DNA from: an uncultured Rhodospirillales bacterium
Lineage (GTDB): Bacteria > Pseudomonadota > Alphaproteobacteria > Azospirillales > Azospirillaceae
Direction: 5' to 3'
Assembly: GCA_903927615.1 (NCBI GenBank)
Contig: CAIYNU010000082.1
Span: forward strand, 1 to 32,915
Length of the DNA stretch: 32,915 nucleotides
Shown here: piece after piece, positions 9,041 through 16,195 of the stretch
Layout: every line of letters starts with the position of its first letter
Numbering within the stretch: position 1 is the stretch's first letter
Made by a program: the position numbers and the translations under genes
Notes under the pieces: model-generated
Told to the model about the DNA's origin: nothing
Seen by the model: the letters and a program-made list of their open reading frames with translations, nothing else
The model's database searches: none

Positions 9041-9592
9041 GTGGTGCGGGGGGGGCGGGCGGCCGGTGCTCTCCTGCCCGGTGCGCCCCTGCCGACGGCT
9101 GCCGTGCTGATGCTGGCCGTGATGTTGGGCCTGGGGGTCGGGGTGCCGCGGGCCTATGCCGACTGCACCGAACCCGCGGCGGCCAAGGTCAACTGGCACC
9201 GCTGCCTTCAGGATGATCGCGACCTGAGCCGGGTCACGCTGGCGGACGCCGAATTACGGGAAGCCACCTTCCTGCGTTCGGACCTCAGCGGCGCCAATCT
9301 GGCCCGGGCCGACGCCTATCGGGCCAAATTCTTCAGCGCCAGGATGGTCGGGGCGGTGCTGGACGGCGCCCGGTTGCTGGATGCCGACTTCACCCGCGCC
9401 GACCTGACCGGGGCGTCCCTGAAAGGCGCCGACCTGCGCGGCGCCAAGTTCGACAACACCAACCTGAGCCGGTCCAACCTGACCGGCGCCCGCTTGGACC
9501 GGTCGGACTTACGCAACGCCATCTTGGGCGGGGCGACGTGGGTCGACGGCACCCGGGTGTGCGCGCCGGCGTCGGTCGGGCAGTGTAACTGA
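9041..9592 (+). CDS. Secreted pentapeptide-repeat protein
   Basis: After a hydrophobic signal-like segment (LMLAVMLGLGVGVPRAYA) the mature part has a cysteine-containing start (DCTEPAAAKVNWHRCLQDD). It then runs about 15 consecutive pentapeptide repeats of the A(D/N)LXX type (LSGANLARADAY, ADLTGASLKGADLRGAKF), ending with two more cysteines. Such repeats fold into a right-handed four-sided beta helix; no function can be assigned here. The start is uncertain. GTG 9041 or 9044 gives a basic n-region before the hydrophobic core, ATG 9110 would leave no positive charge, and TTG 9014 overlaps the EttA stop (TTGA). A run of eight Gs (9048-9055) lies in the early coding region. It is probably co-transcribed with ettA. 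Confidence 0.75.
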   Translation: MVRGGRAAGALLPGAPLPTAAVLMLAVMLGLGVGVPRAYADCTEPAAAKVNWHRCLQDDRDLSRVTLADAELREATFLRSDLSGANLARADAYRAKFFSARMVGAVLDGARLLDADFTRADLTGASLKGADLRGAKFDNTNLSRSNLTGARLDRSDLRNAILGGATWVDGTRVCAPASVGQCN

Positions 9593-9622
9593 GTCAACGG
9601 GCCTGTAACGGAGGGAACGGCC

Positions 9623-10552
9623 TCAGGTCAACAGCCCGTGGCCGAGGGTCCGGAGCAGGATGCCGATGCCGGCCCCCAGTGCGGCGGGCTTCCAAACCCC
9701 GGCGACCCGGCGTCCGGCCGAGAGCAGGACGGCCACGCCGGGAAGATCGAACGGGTTGATCAGGAACCCGGCACTTTGGTTCAGCGTCTGGACGGTGAGT
9801 TGCCCCTGGTGCAGCATCTCCGCCACCACCCCCAACATGGCGGTGCCGCCGCCCACATACTTGGTGACGGTGGGCAGGATCAGCGCCGGACTGATCCCCA
9901 GCCACGCCAGCAGCGGTCCGAGCCCTTGAGTCAAGGCGTCGACGGCGCCGGAAGCGCGCAGGGTCATGACCGCCACCAGCGCCAGCACCAGCAGCGGGAT
10001 GGCCCCGATGGTGATCCTGAAGGCCTCGGCTCCGGCGTGGTTGATCACGTCCAGCACCCCTTTGGGGCCGGGGGCCGCCGGATGATCGGGGTGGTCGTGG
10101 GTCAGGGCCTCTTGCCCTGAAAGGTGGCGGCCGAACCCGTAATAGGTGGCCGCCGCCGCCGCGAACCCCCCGACCAGAGACAACAGCAGGACCGGCCCGA
10201 AAGCCAGCCCCAGCGCCGCCAACGGCAGGCTGGCGTTGGCTTGGGCCATGGCGAACACCATGGCCAGGGTTGCCGCCAGGTGTCGGTCCGAAGTGCCGCG
10301 TTGTTCCATCATGGCCAGGGTCGCGACCGGCGCGGCGAAGCCGACGAAATTGATTTGCAGCGCCGCGAACACGCCAAGGCCGGTCAGGCCGAACGGCCGG
10401 AGCACCGGCATCAGCCACGCCATCACCCGGTCCAGCACGCCCCAGGCCTCCAGCAGGCGCATCAGCGACAGCATGACCACCATCACCGGCAGCAAGACGA
10501 ACAAGGCCAGGTCAATCGCGGAACGGCCGGCGGGCAGGATGATGTCGGTCAC
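9623..10552 (-). CDS. Nucleoside recognition (Gate) domain membrane protein
   Basis: The 309-residue product is a polytopic inner-membrane protein with two nucleoside-recognition/Gate domains, one in each half (INFVGFAAPVATLAMME and TVTKYVGGGTAMLGVV regions). A short cytosolic His/Asp-rich linker (THDHPDHPAAPGPK) separates them. Relatives include spore-maturation SpmA/B-like and CNT-related proteins, but the substrate is unknown for this group. GTG 10552 (VTDIILPAGRSAIDLALF) is chosen because the first membrane helix follows at once. A longer start at 10663 would have to translate through the rpsU terminator. No strong ribosome site is visible, so the start is the weakest part of the call. 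Confidence 0.8.
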   Translation of the reverse strand: MTDIILPAGRSAIDLALFVLLPVMVVMLSLMRLLEAWGVLDRVMAWLMPVLRPFGLTGLGVFAALQINFVGFAAPVATLAMMEQRGTSDRHLAATLAMVFAMAQANASLPLAALGLAFGPVLLLSLVGGFAAAAATYYGFGRHLSGQEALTHDHPDHPAAPGPKGVLDVINHAGAEAFRITIGAIPLLVLALVAVMTLRASGAVDALTQGLGPLLAWLGISPALILPTVTKYVGGGTAMLGVVAEMLHQGQLTVQTLNQSAGFLINPFDLPGVAVLLSAGRRVAGVWKPAALGAGIGILLRTLGHGLLT

Positions 10553-10619
10553 GGGCGTCGGGTTGCCAAGATTTTGCCAGAGCGGCCGAAGACGGGGGCG
10601 GGGACGCGCTCGGCAGCCT

Positions 10620-10651
10620 AAAAACCCCGGGGAGAGTCTCCTCGCCCAGGG
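10620..10651 (-). terminator. Rho-independent terminator of rpsU
   Basis: Read on the - strand, CCCTGGG (10651-10645) pairs with CCCGGGG (ending at 10625), with an inner GAG/CTC stem and a GAGA tetraloop. Five Ts follow. It lies about 70 bases after the rpsU stop and before the next - strand gene, so it should separate the two. Confidence 0.8.
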
Positions 10652-10722
10652 CGCCCAAGCCACTCCTCGGCGTCAAGCCGGCGACGCCGAGCCCAAACCT
10701 TCTCCAGGTCCCGTCCCGGGGA

Positions 10723-10926
10723 CTAGAATCCCTCCCGCTCCATCCGCTTGCGCAGCAACTTACGCGTGCGCCGAACAGCTTCGGCCTTTTCGCGGGCGCG
10801 CTTTTCGGATGGTTTCTCGTAATTCCGGCGAAGTTTCATTTCCCGGAAAATGCCCTCGCGCTGCATCTTCTTCTTCAGGGCGCGCAGGGCTTGATCGACG
10901 TTGTTGTCTCTAACCAGAACTTGCAC
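10723..10926 (-). CDS. rpsU: 30S ribosomal protein S21
   Basis: The 67-residue product matches bS21 along its full length. It has [20 protein letters not shown], then the basic [17 protein letters not shown] block and a highly basic C-terminus ([16 protein letters not shown]). S21 is a small-subunit protein near the platform that takes part in mRNA start-site pairing. The gene is alone, followed by a strong terminator, and divergent from def across 176 bases that must hold both promoters. A perfect 6-bp hairpin (GACTGT/ACAGTC, about 10998-11014) lies in that gap. Confidence 0.96.
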   Translation of the reverse strand: MQVLVRDNNVDQALRALKKKMQREGIFREMKLRRNYEKPSEKRAREKAEAVRRTRKLLRKRMEREGF

Positions 10927-11102
10927 GGTTTGTCGTTACCCCTCTGGCTGTGTGTCGGCACAGGCAACCGCCACCATGGCGACCCCTAGGCGGAAAGACT
11001 GTCTAACACAGTCCGGGGTCCGATGAAAAGAGTCAAAGTCACGAAATTCGGCCCGAACAAGGGTTGCCAGGGCGACGGATTTCGATCATCTAAGGGACCA
11101 CC

Positions 11103-11654
11103 ATGGCCATTCTCAAGATCGCCCGCATGGGCCATCCGGTGTTGCGTCAAGGCGCTCAGCCGGTTTCCGAAGCCGCGGTGCCGGATCTCCGGCGCCTGAT
11201 CGGCGATATGAGCGACACCATGCACGACGCGCCGGGCGTTGGACTGGCGGCGCCCCAGGTGCTGGTCGGTCTGCGGGTGATCGTGTACCGCGCCCCCGCG
11301 GACCGAATCGGCGACGACGACACCGTGGTTCCGGACACCGTGCTGATCAACCCCGATATCACCCCTCTTTCCGATCACATGGTGCTGGGGTGGGAGGGCT
11401 GCCTGTCGGTGCCGACTTTTCGCGGACTGGTGCCGCGCTACACCCATATCGGCTATCGCGGCCTGGGGCCCGACGGCAGCCGGATCGAGGGTGAGGCCAC
11501 CGGTTTTCTGGCCCGGGTGATCCAGCACGAAGCCGACCATCTCGACGGCATCCTCTATATCGACCGCATGCATGACTTGAGGTTGCTGGTGCATGAGGAT
11601 GAGGTCGACAGCTTCCGGTTTGCGGATTATATCGAGTCGCAAGAAGACGATTGA
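11103..11654 (+). CDS. def: Peptide deformylase
   Basis: This 183-residue metalloenzyme removes the formyl group from the N-terminal methionine of new proteins. All three family motifs are present: GVGLAAPQ (45-52), EGCLSVP with metal ligand C100, and QHEADHLDG with metal ligands H142 and H146 and catalytic E143. The ATG at 11103 gives the usual start MAILKIARMGHPVLR. The stop at 11652-11654 lies just ahead of the COQ9 gene, so the two are likely co-transcribed. Unlike many bacteria, fmt (formyltransferase) does not follow it. Confidence 0.95.
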   Translation: MAILKIARMGHPVLRQGAQPVSEAAVPDLRRLIGDMSDTMHDAPGVGLAAPQVLVGLRVIVYRAPADRIGDDDTVVPDTVLINPDITPLSDHMVLGWEGCLSVPTFRGLVPRYTHIGYRGLGPDGSRIEGEATGFLARVIQHEADHLDGILYIDRMHDLRLLVHEDEVDSFRFADYIESQEDD

Positions 11655-11671
11655 AACAGGCGGGGCAAGTC

Positions 11672-12328
11672 ATGGACATTACCGAACTCAGGGATAAACT
11701 GCTGGAGGCGACACTGTCCAACGTCCTGTTCGACGGTTGGACCGAACATGCCCTGCGCAGCGCCGCGACCGCCGTCGGCGTCGGGCCGGAGATGGCGCTG
11801 CACGCCTTTCCCGAGGGCGTTGTCGACGTGGCGGCCCATTTTTCGGACTGGACCGATCGCGCCATGGTGGCGGCCTATGAGGCCGAAGACACGGTGGCCC
11901 TGGGGACCAGCGCGCGGGTCGCGCTGGCGGTGCGCCTGCGTCTGGGGGCGCTGGAGGGGCACCGGGAGGCGCTTCGCAGTTGGCTGGCATGGTTGGCTCT
12001 GCCCAACCATGCGGTGCTGGCGGTGCGTTTGCTCTACCGGACAGTGGATGAAATCTGGCATACCGTGGGAGACCGCTCGACGGATCTCAGCTATTACACC
12101 AAAAGGGCGACCCTGGCCGGGGTGTTAAGCACCACGGTGTTGCATTGGCTGGGCGACGACTCGGAAGATCACACAGCCTCCTGGGATTTTCTCGAACGGT
12201 CGCTCAAGGCCACCACCGGCGTTGGCCGGTCGATGGCCAAGGCCAGCGAATTGGGGCAAATGCTCGATCTGGCGCCGTCGCCGGTCCGGTTTGCCCGGCA
12301 ACTGCGGCGCCGTTTCGCCGGCCTGTGA
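11672..12328 (+). CDS. COQ9 family protein (ubiquinone biosynthesis factor)
   Basis: The 218-residue product resembles the alphaproteobacterial/mitochondrial COQ9 family. It has a TetR-like helical N-terminus (LLEATLSNVLFDGWTEHAL), a middle with VRLRLGALEGHREALR, and the C-terminal lipid-binding region containing VGDRSTDLSYYTKRATLAGV and WDFLERSL. In eukaryotes COQ9 binds lipids and presents ubiquinone intermediates to COQ7; the bacterial role is inferred. ATG 11672 has GGCGGGGC about 8 bases upstream. A TTG at 11651 overlapping the def stop is possible but less likely. It sits 17 bases after def, with no terminator between. Confidence 0.85.
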   Translation: MDITELRDKLLEATLSNVLFDGWTEHALRSAATAVGVGPEMALHAFPEGVVDVAAHFSDWTDRAMVAAYEAEDTVALGTSARVALAVRLRLGALEGHREALRSWLAWLALPNHAVLAVRLLYRTVDEIWHTVGDRSTDLSYYTKRATLAGVLSTTVLHWLGDDSEDHTASWDFLERSLKATTGVGRSMAKASELGQMLDLAPSPVRFARQLRRRFAGL

Positions 12329-12397
12329 GTCCCGGCGCGGCCTACGGCGCGGTGGTCCTGACCCATCAGGACTTCGACCAGACGGTCGGGTGGACGG

Positions 12398-13321
12398 TCA
12401 CGGCCCCGGGGCTGCCTGGAGCACGGTGACCGGCCATACCCTCGAGTCGATCAGCGAGTCGATCACTTGGTGACGGAACCACGTCACCTGCCGCTTGGCA
12501 TAGCGGCGGGTGGCCTGCTGGGCCAGGGCCACGGCTTGGGGAAGGTCAAGCTCGCCCGCCAGATGACGGCGTAATTCGGGCACACCCAGGGCCTTGAGGG
12601 CGGGCAGGTCCGGTGCGAGGGTCAGGGCGTCGAGGTGTCGGACCTCGTCGAGGGCGCCCGCCGCGAGCATGGAGAGGAAGCGGCCGTTGCAGGCGTCATA
12701 GAGGGCCGGTCGCGGCGGGTCGAGCACGATCACGGCAAAGTTCAGGCCTGAGGCGGGGCCGGCGGGCGTCTGGCCGTGCCAGTCGGTCAGGGACCGGCCG
12801 GTGGCCTCCAGCACCTCCCAGGCGCGCACCAGGCGCTGGCGGTCGGTGACACCCAGGCGCCCGGCGCCGATCGGGTCGCGCCGGGCGAGTTCCGCGTGGA
12901 GTCGGATGCTGCCCCACTCGTCGAGTCGTGCCCGGGCCGCCAACCGCACGTCCGGTGGAATCTCGGGAATCTCGGCCAGTCCGGACATCAGCGCCCGCAG
13001 ATACAGGCCGGTGCCCCCGACCACGATGGGAACCCGGCCGGCGGCCTGGACGGCGGCGATTTCGGTCAGCGCCAGACCGCGCCAGCGGGCCACGGAACAG
13101 CGTTCGGTCGCCGGCATCACGCCATACAACCGGTGCGGCGCGGCCGCCAGGGCCGAAGGGCCGGGACGGGCGGTCAGAATGGTCAGGTCGCGGTAGATCT
13201 GCATGCTGTCGGCGTTGATGATTTCGCCGTTCAACCGGCGGGCCAGGTCCAAGGCCAGGCCCGACTTGCCCGAGGCGGTGGGGCCGGCAACCACCACGAC
13301 CGTGCCGGTGCCGGAAATCAT
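12398..13321 (-). CDS. miaA: tRNA dimethylallyltransferase
   Basis: This 307-residue enzyme adds a dimethylallyl group to A37 of tRNAs that read UNN codons. The P-loop GPTASGKS is at 13-20, followed by INADSMQIYRDL, the VVGGTGLYLRAL motif, and the C-terminal RRYAKRQVTWFRHQ block that contacts tRNA. Length is normal. ATG 13321 (MISGTGTVVVVAG) places the P-loop at the family position. Upstream codons would overlap the divergent serB start and are unconserved. The gap to serB is only 73 bases, so the promoters must be close or overlapping. Confidence 0.94.
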   Translation of the reverse strand: MISGTGTVVVVAGPTASGKSGLALDLARRLNGEIINADSMQIYRDLTILTARPGPSALAAAPHRLYGVMPATERCSVARWRGLALTEIAAVQAAGRVPIVVGGTGLYLRALMSGLAEIPEIPPDVRLAARARLDEWGSIRLHAELARRDPIGAGRLGVTDRQRLVRAWEVLEATGRSLTDWHGQTPAGPASGLNFAVIVLDPPRPALYDACNGRFLSMLAAGALDEVRHLDALTLAPDLPALKALGVPELRRHLAGELDLPQAVALAQQATRRYAKRQVTWFRHQVIDSLIDSRVWPVTVLQAAPGP

Positions 13322-13394
13322 GGACAAATCGACGCCGGTCCCCCCATAACGGCGTGCCGCTTCCGTCGACTCCTGTGTGTTCGGATACCGTCCC

Positions 13395-14294
13395 ATGGAT
13401 GCCGTTCTGACCCTGATCGCCGCGCCCGATGCCGAACTCGAGTCTACCACGGTGGATCGGGTGCGCGACGCGCTGTCGTCGCTGGGGGCCGACTGCGGCG
13501 CGGCGGATTGGCTGGCGCCGGCCCGGGCCTGCGACGTGCCGTTGCGGGGCGTTGTGCCCGACCAGGCCGACGCGGCGGCGCGACTGGCGCTGGGGGCGGC
13601 CCGGGTGGACGTGGTGGCCCAGGTGATGGCTCATCGCCGGAAGCGTTTGCTGGTTGCGGACATGGAATCCACCATCATTCGTCAGGAAATGCTCGACGAA
13701 CTGGGGGCGATGGTGGGTCTGGGCGAGCGCATCGCCGGGATCACCCGGCGGGCCATGAATGGCGAGGTGGATTTTAAGGGGGCGCTGCAAGAACGGGTGG
13801 CGCTGTTGGCCGGCCTGCCGGAGTCGGCCCTGGATGAGGTGTACCAGCGGGTGGACCTGATGCCCGGGGCTCGGGCGCTGGTGCAAACCATGCGCGCCTC
13901 GGGGGCCTGGTGCATCCTGGTGTCGGGCGGCTTCCGGACCTTTACCCGCCGGGTCGCGGCTCTGGTGGGGTTCCAAGAGGATTACGGCAACGAACTGGAC
14001 GTGGCCGACGGCCGGGTGACGGGCCGGACACTGGAACCGGTACTCGACCGCGACAGCAAGGTTACGGCCCTGATGCAGACCGCCAGTGTCCGCCATATCC
14101 CGCTGCACGCGGTGCTGGCGGTCGGCGACGGGGCCAACGACCTGCCGATGCTGGAGATTGCCGGCATGGGGGTGGCCTTTCACGCCAAACCCAGCGTGGC
14201 CGCCGTCGCCCGGACTCGGGTCGACCACGCGGACCTGACCGGTTTGCTCTATGCCCAGGGCTACCGGCAGGCGGAGATCGTCGAAACGGCGTAG
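13395..14294 (+). CDS. serB: Phosphoserine phosphatase
   Basis: This HAD-superfamily enzyme of 299 residues catalyses the last step of serine synthesis, O-phosphoserine to serine. The N-terminal third is an ACT-like regulatory region. The catalytic core has motif I LLVADMESTII (nucleophile D89), the cap, motif II LVSGGFRTF and motif III/IV VGDGANDLPML. At the second acidic position of motif I this protein has Glu (E91), where the usual D-x-D has Asp. The change is conservative and the other motifs are intact, so activity is expected but not proven. ATG 13395 is preferred to GTG 13377. It is convergent with serC, which makes the precursor of its substrate. Confidence 0.92.
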   Translation: MDAVLTLIAAPDAELESTTVDRVRDALSSLGADCGAADWLAPARACDVPLRGVVPDQADAAARLALGAARVDVVAQVMAHRRKRLLVADMESTIIRQEMLDELGAMVGLGERIAGITRRAMNGEVDFKGALQERVALLAGLPESALDEVYQRVDLMPGARALVQTMRASGAWCILVSGGFRTFTRRVAALVGFQEDYGNELDVADGRVTGRTLEPVLDRDSKVTALMQTASVRHIPLHAVLAVGDGANDLPMLEIAGMGVAFHAKPSVAAVARTRVDHADLTGLLYAQGYRQAEIVETA

Positions 14295-14312
14295 GGCTCG
14301 CGGGGGGCCGGT

Positions 14313-14340
14313 CCGGGAGGGGCGGGGCGCCGCCTCCCGG
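14313..14340. terminator. GC-rich hairpin between convergent serB and serC
   Basis: CCGGGAGG (14313-14320) pairs with CCTCCCGG (14333-14340), extended inward by GGCG/CGCC with one bulged G. The stem is very stable and lies in the 56-base gap between two converging genes, so it can act in either direction. No T-run is present on either strand, which argues for pausing or transcript-end protection more than classical termination. Confidence 0.5.
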
Positions 14341-14350
14341 GGGGGCGGCG

Positions 14351-15496
14351 TCAGCCGCGCACGGTTTGGAAGGCCCAGTCCAGCCAGGGCAACAAGGCCC
14401 GGATGTCGCTGGTTTCGACGGTGGCCCCGCCCCAGATGCGCAACCCCGGGGGGGCGTCGCGGTAGGCGCCGATGTCGTTGGCGACGCCTTCCTTTTCCAG
14501 CAGGGCGGCGATTTTCTTCGCCACCTCCGCCACAGCCTCGGGTCCGCGCGCGACCACCTCGGCATCCGTAAGGGTGAGGCAGATCGAGGTGCAGGATCGG
14601 GTCGCCGGCTCTGTGGCCAGGAAACCGGCCCAGCCCGCGTCCGCCTGCCAGGCGGTGATGGCCGAAAGATTGGCTTCGGAGCGGGCGATCAACGCCGGCA
14701 GGCCGCCCACCGCCTCGGTCCATTTGAGGCCGTCGAGGGCGTCTTCAACCGCCAGGAGGGACGGCGTGTTGATGGTTTCGCCGGTGAAGAGGCCCTCGTT
14801 GAGTTTGCCGTCCTTGGTCAGGCGGAACAGCTTGGGCATGGGCCAGGCCGGCGTGGTGCCTTCCAGCCGCTCGACGGCGCGCGGGCTGAGGGCCAGCATG
14901 CCGTGTGCCGCCTCGCCGCCCAGGACCTTTTGCCAGGACCAGGTGGCCACGTCGATCTTGGACCACGGAATGTCCATGGCGAACACGGCCGAGGTGGCGT
15001 CGCAAATGGTCAGGCCCTGGCGATCGGCGGCGATCCAGTCGCCGTTGGGGACCCGGACGCCCGCCGCGGTGCCGTTCCAGGTGAACACCACGTCGTGGCT
15101 GAAATCCACCTGGCCGAGGTTCGGCAAAGCGCCATAATCGGCCTGGAACCCGCGGGCATCTTTGAGCTTGAGCTGCTTCAGAATATCGGTCACCCATTCC
15201 TTGCCGAAGCTTTCCCAGGCCAGCACATCCACCGGCCGGGAGCCCAGCAACGACCACAGCGCCATCTCGACGGCGCCGGTATCGGACCCGGCGACGATCC
15301 CGAGCCGGTAGTCCGCCGGCATCCCCAGCACCGCCCGGGATCGCTCGATGACCTCCTGGAGCTTGGCTTTGCCGGGCTTGGACCGGTGGGAACGGCCAAG
15401 GAGGGCGTGCTCCAGGGCCGCCAGCGACCAACCAGGGCGCTTGGCGCAGGGGCCCGAGGAAAAATTGATGTTGGTCGGCCGTATCGCTGGCTTCAT
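14351..15496 (-). CDS. serC: Phosphoserine aminotransferase
   Basis: This PLP enzyme of 381 residues converts 3-phosphohydroxypyruvate and glutamate to phosphoserine and 2-oxoglutarate; it also serves pyridoxine synthesis. Visible signatures are [15 protein letters not shown] at the N-terminus, the [16 protein letters not shown] cofactor region, [15 protein letters not shown], and the PLP lysine K190 in [12 protein letters not shown]. It belongs to the alphaproteobacterial-type SerC, not the E. coli type. ATG 15496 has AAGGGA about 9 bases upstream. SerA, which often accompanies serC in this class, is not adjacent; instead an accessory island starts on the other side of the promoter region. 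Confidence 0.93.
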   Translation of the reverse strand: MKPAIRPTNINFSSGPCAKRPGWSLAALEHALLGRSHRSKPGKAKLQEVIERSRAVLGMPADYRLGIVAGSDTGAVEMALWSLLGSRPVDVLAWESFGKEWVTDILKQLKLKDARGFQADYGALPNLGQVDFSHDVVFTWNGTAAGVRVPNGDWIAADRQGLTICDATSAVFAMDIPWSKIDVATWSWQKVLGGEAAHGMLALSPRAVERLEGTTPAWPMPKLFRLTKDGKLNEGLFTGETINTPSLLAVEDALDGLKWTEAVGGLPALIARSEANLSAITAWQADAGWAGFLATEPATRSCTSICLTLTDAEVVARGPEAVAEVAKKIAALLEKEGVANDIGAYRDAPPGLRIWGGATVETSDIRALLPWLDWAFQTVRG

Positions 15497-15527
15497 CAGA
15501 GACTGTCCCTTACTGAATCGAACACCC

Positions 15528-15591
15528 CGGTGGGCGCCGGTCGGTGGGCGCCGGCGGCCCCCGGGCAACCCTAGCCAGTCGTTGCCGGGGG
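15528..15591 (-). promoter_or_regulatory. Structured serC leader: tandem 14-mers and a strong stem-loop
   Basis: On the + strand CGGTGGGCGCCGG(T/C) occurs twice back to back (15528-15541, 15542-15555). Next to it CCCCCGG-G-CAAC (15558-15569) pairs with GTTGCCGGGGG (15581-15591), an 11-bp stem with one bulge. In the - strand transcript this would lie 30-95 bases upstream of the serC start. No known riboswitch class was recognised. The rest of 15497-15781 holds the divergent promoters, with no gene I can support. Confidence 0.35.
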
Positions 15592-15781
15592 AGCAATCGG
15601 GGATGTGCGGGCGGGGACGTGCGGAAAAAAAAGCGGGGTAAAAAAGCCATTGAAAAACGATTATACCCCGGCGCTGCCTGCCGTCCAGTCATCGACGATG
15701 GTCGATGCGGCAAATGACCGCATAGATATCACAAAGGGGTATGCTACTTTTAACAGTCTGGGCTTGAAAGTAAATAAAAAA

Positions 15782-16195
15782 ATGTTCGTCATTAACGAAG
15801 ATCAGATAAACCGCCTTAAGCAAGAGTCTCTGAATCGCTTTTATGTTAAAGCCAAACTACGCTTGCAGGCGGGACGTCAGGACACCATCACCGACCAGTC
15901 ATTAACGGCATTGCTTGATGCGAGCCTGGCCAAGGCGCGGGCGAACGGCCTGGCGAGCGAGCAGGAATTACTTCGGTTTATCGATTTTGTTGCTCAATTC
16001 GGGCTGGACTTTGAGGTCGGCTCGGCTCGGCCGCAACTGGCCGAGACGCTCCACAGCGAAAGTCCGCCCTGGTTAAAGCTTTCTCGGTTGGCGGCGATCC
16101 TGCGGGGCGAGGATCCCGATGTCGAAGAACGGGCGGCGATCGCGGCTTTTGCGTTGCCGTCGCCCATCGAAACACCTAAACGCGAGCTGCCATGA
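15782..16195 (+). CDS. Small protein resembling type VI secretion cargo-locus accessory proteins
   Basis: The 137-residue product from ATG 15782 begins MFVINEDQINRLKQESLNRF and has the middle segment ITDQSLTALLDASLAKARAN then LASEQELLRFIDFVAQFG. This pattern, an M-x-I-x-x-x-Q start, a helical body, a 'GxxSExE' turn and then 'F...FG.DFE', is what I recall for small helical proteins encoded next to VgrG/PAAR effector genes. That link is from memory, not a search. The protein is predicted cytosolic and all-helical, with no signal peptide. An ATG at 15698 would add 28 residues, but the added part is unlike the family. No strong ribosome site precedes either. It overlaps the next gene by ATGA (16192-16195), implying translational coupling. 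Confidence 0.6.
   Translation: MFVINEDQINRLKQESLNRFYVKAKLRLQAGRQDTITDQSLTALLDASLAKARANGLASEQELLRFIDFVAQFGLDFEVGSARPQLAETLHSESPPWLKLSRLAAILRGEDPDVEERAAIAAFALPSPIETPKRELP

Noticed and set aside
10552-10663. Longer start for the nucleoside-recognition protein
   Set aside because: The added 37 residues would translate the rpsU terminator hairpin and T-run; the added sequence is Arg/Pro-rich and unlike a membrane protein start.
12696-14723. Long - strand frame across miaA, serB and the end of serC
   Set aside because: Antisense shadow from high-GC third positions; the genes it crosses have all their family motifs.
15605-15781. Longer start for the first island gene
   Set aside because: The extra residues ([20 protein letters not shown] and onward) are unlike the helical family start, and no ribosome site supports the upstream starts; ATG 15698 remains a weaker alternative.
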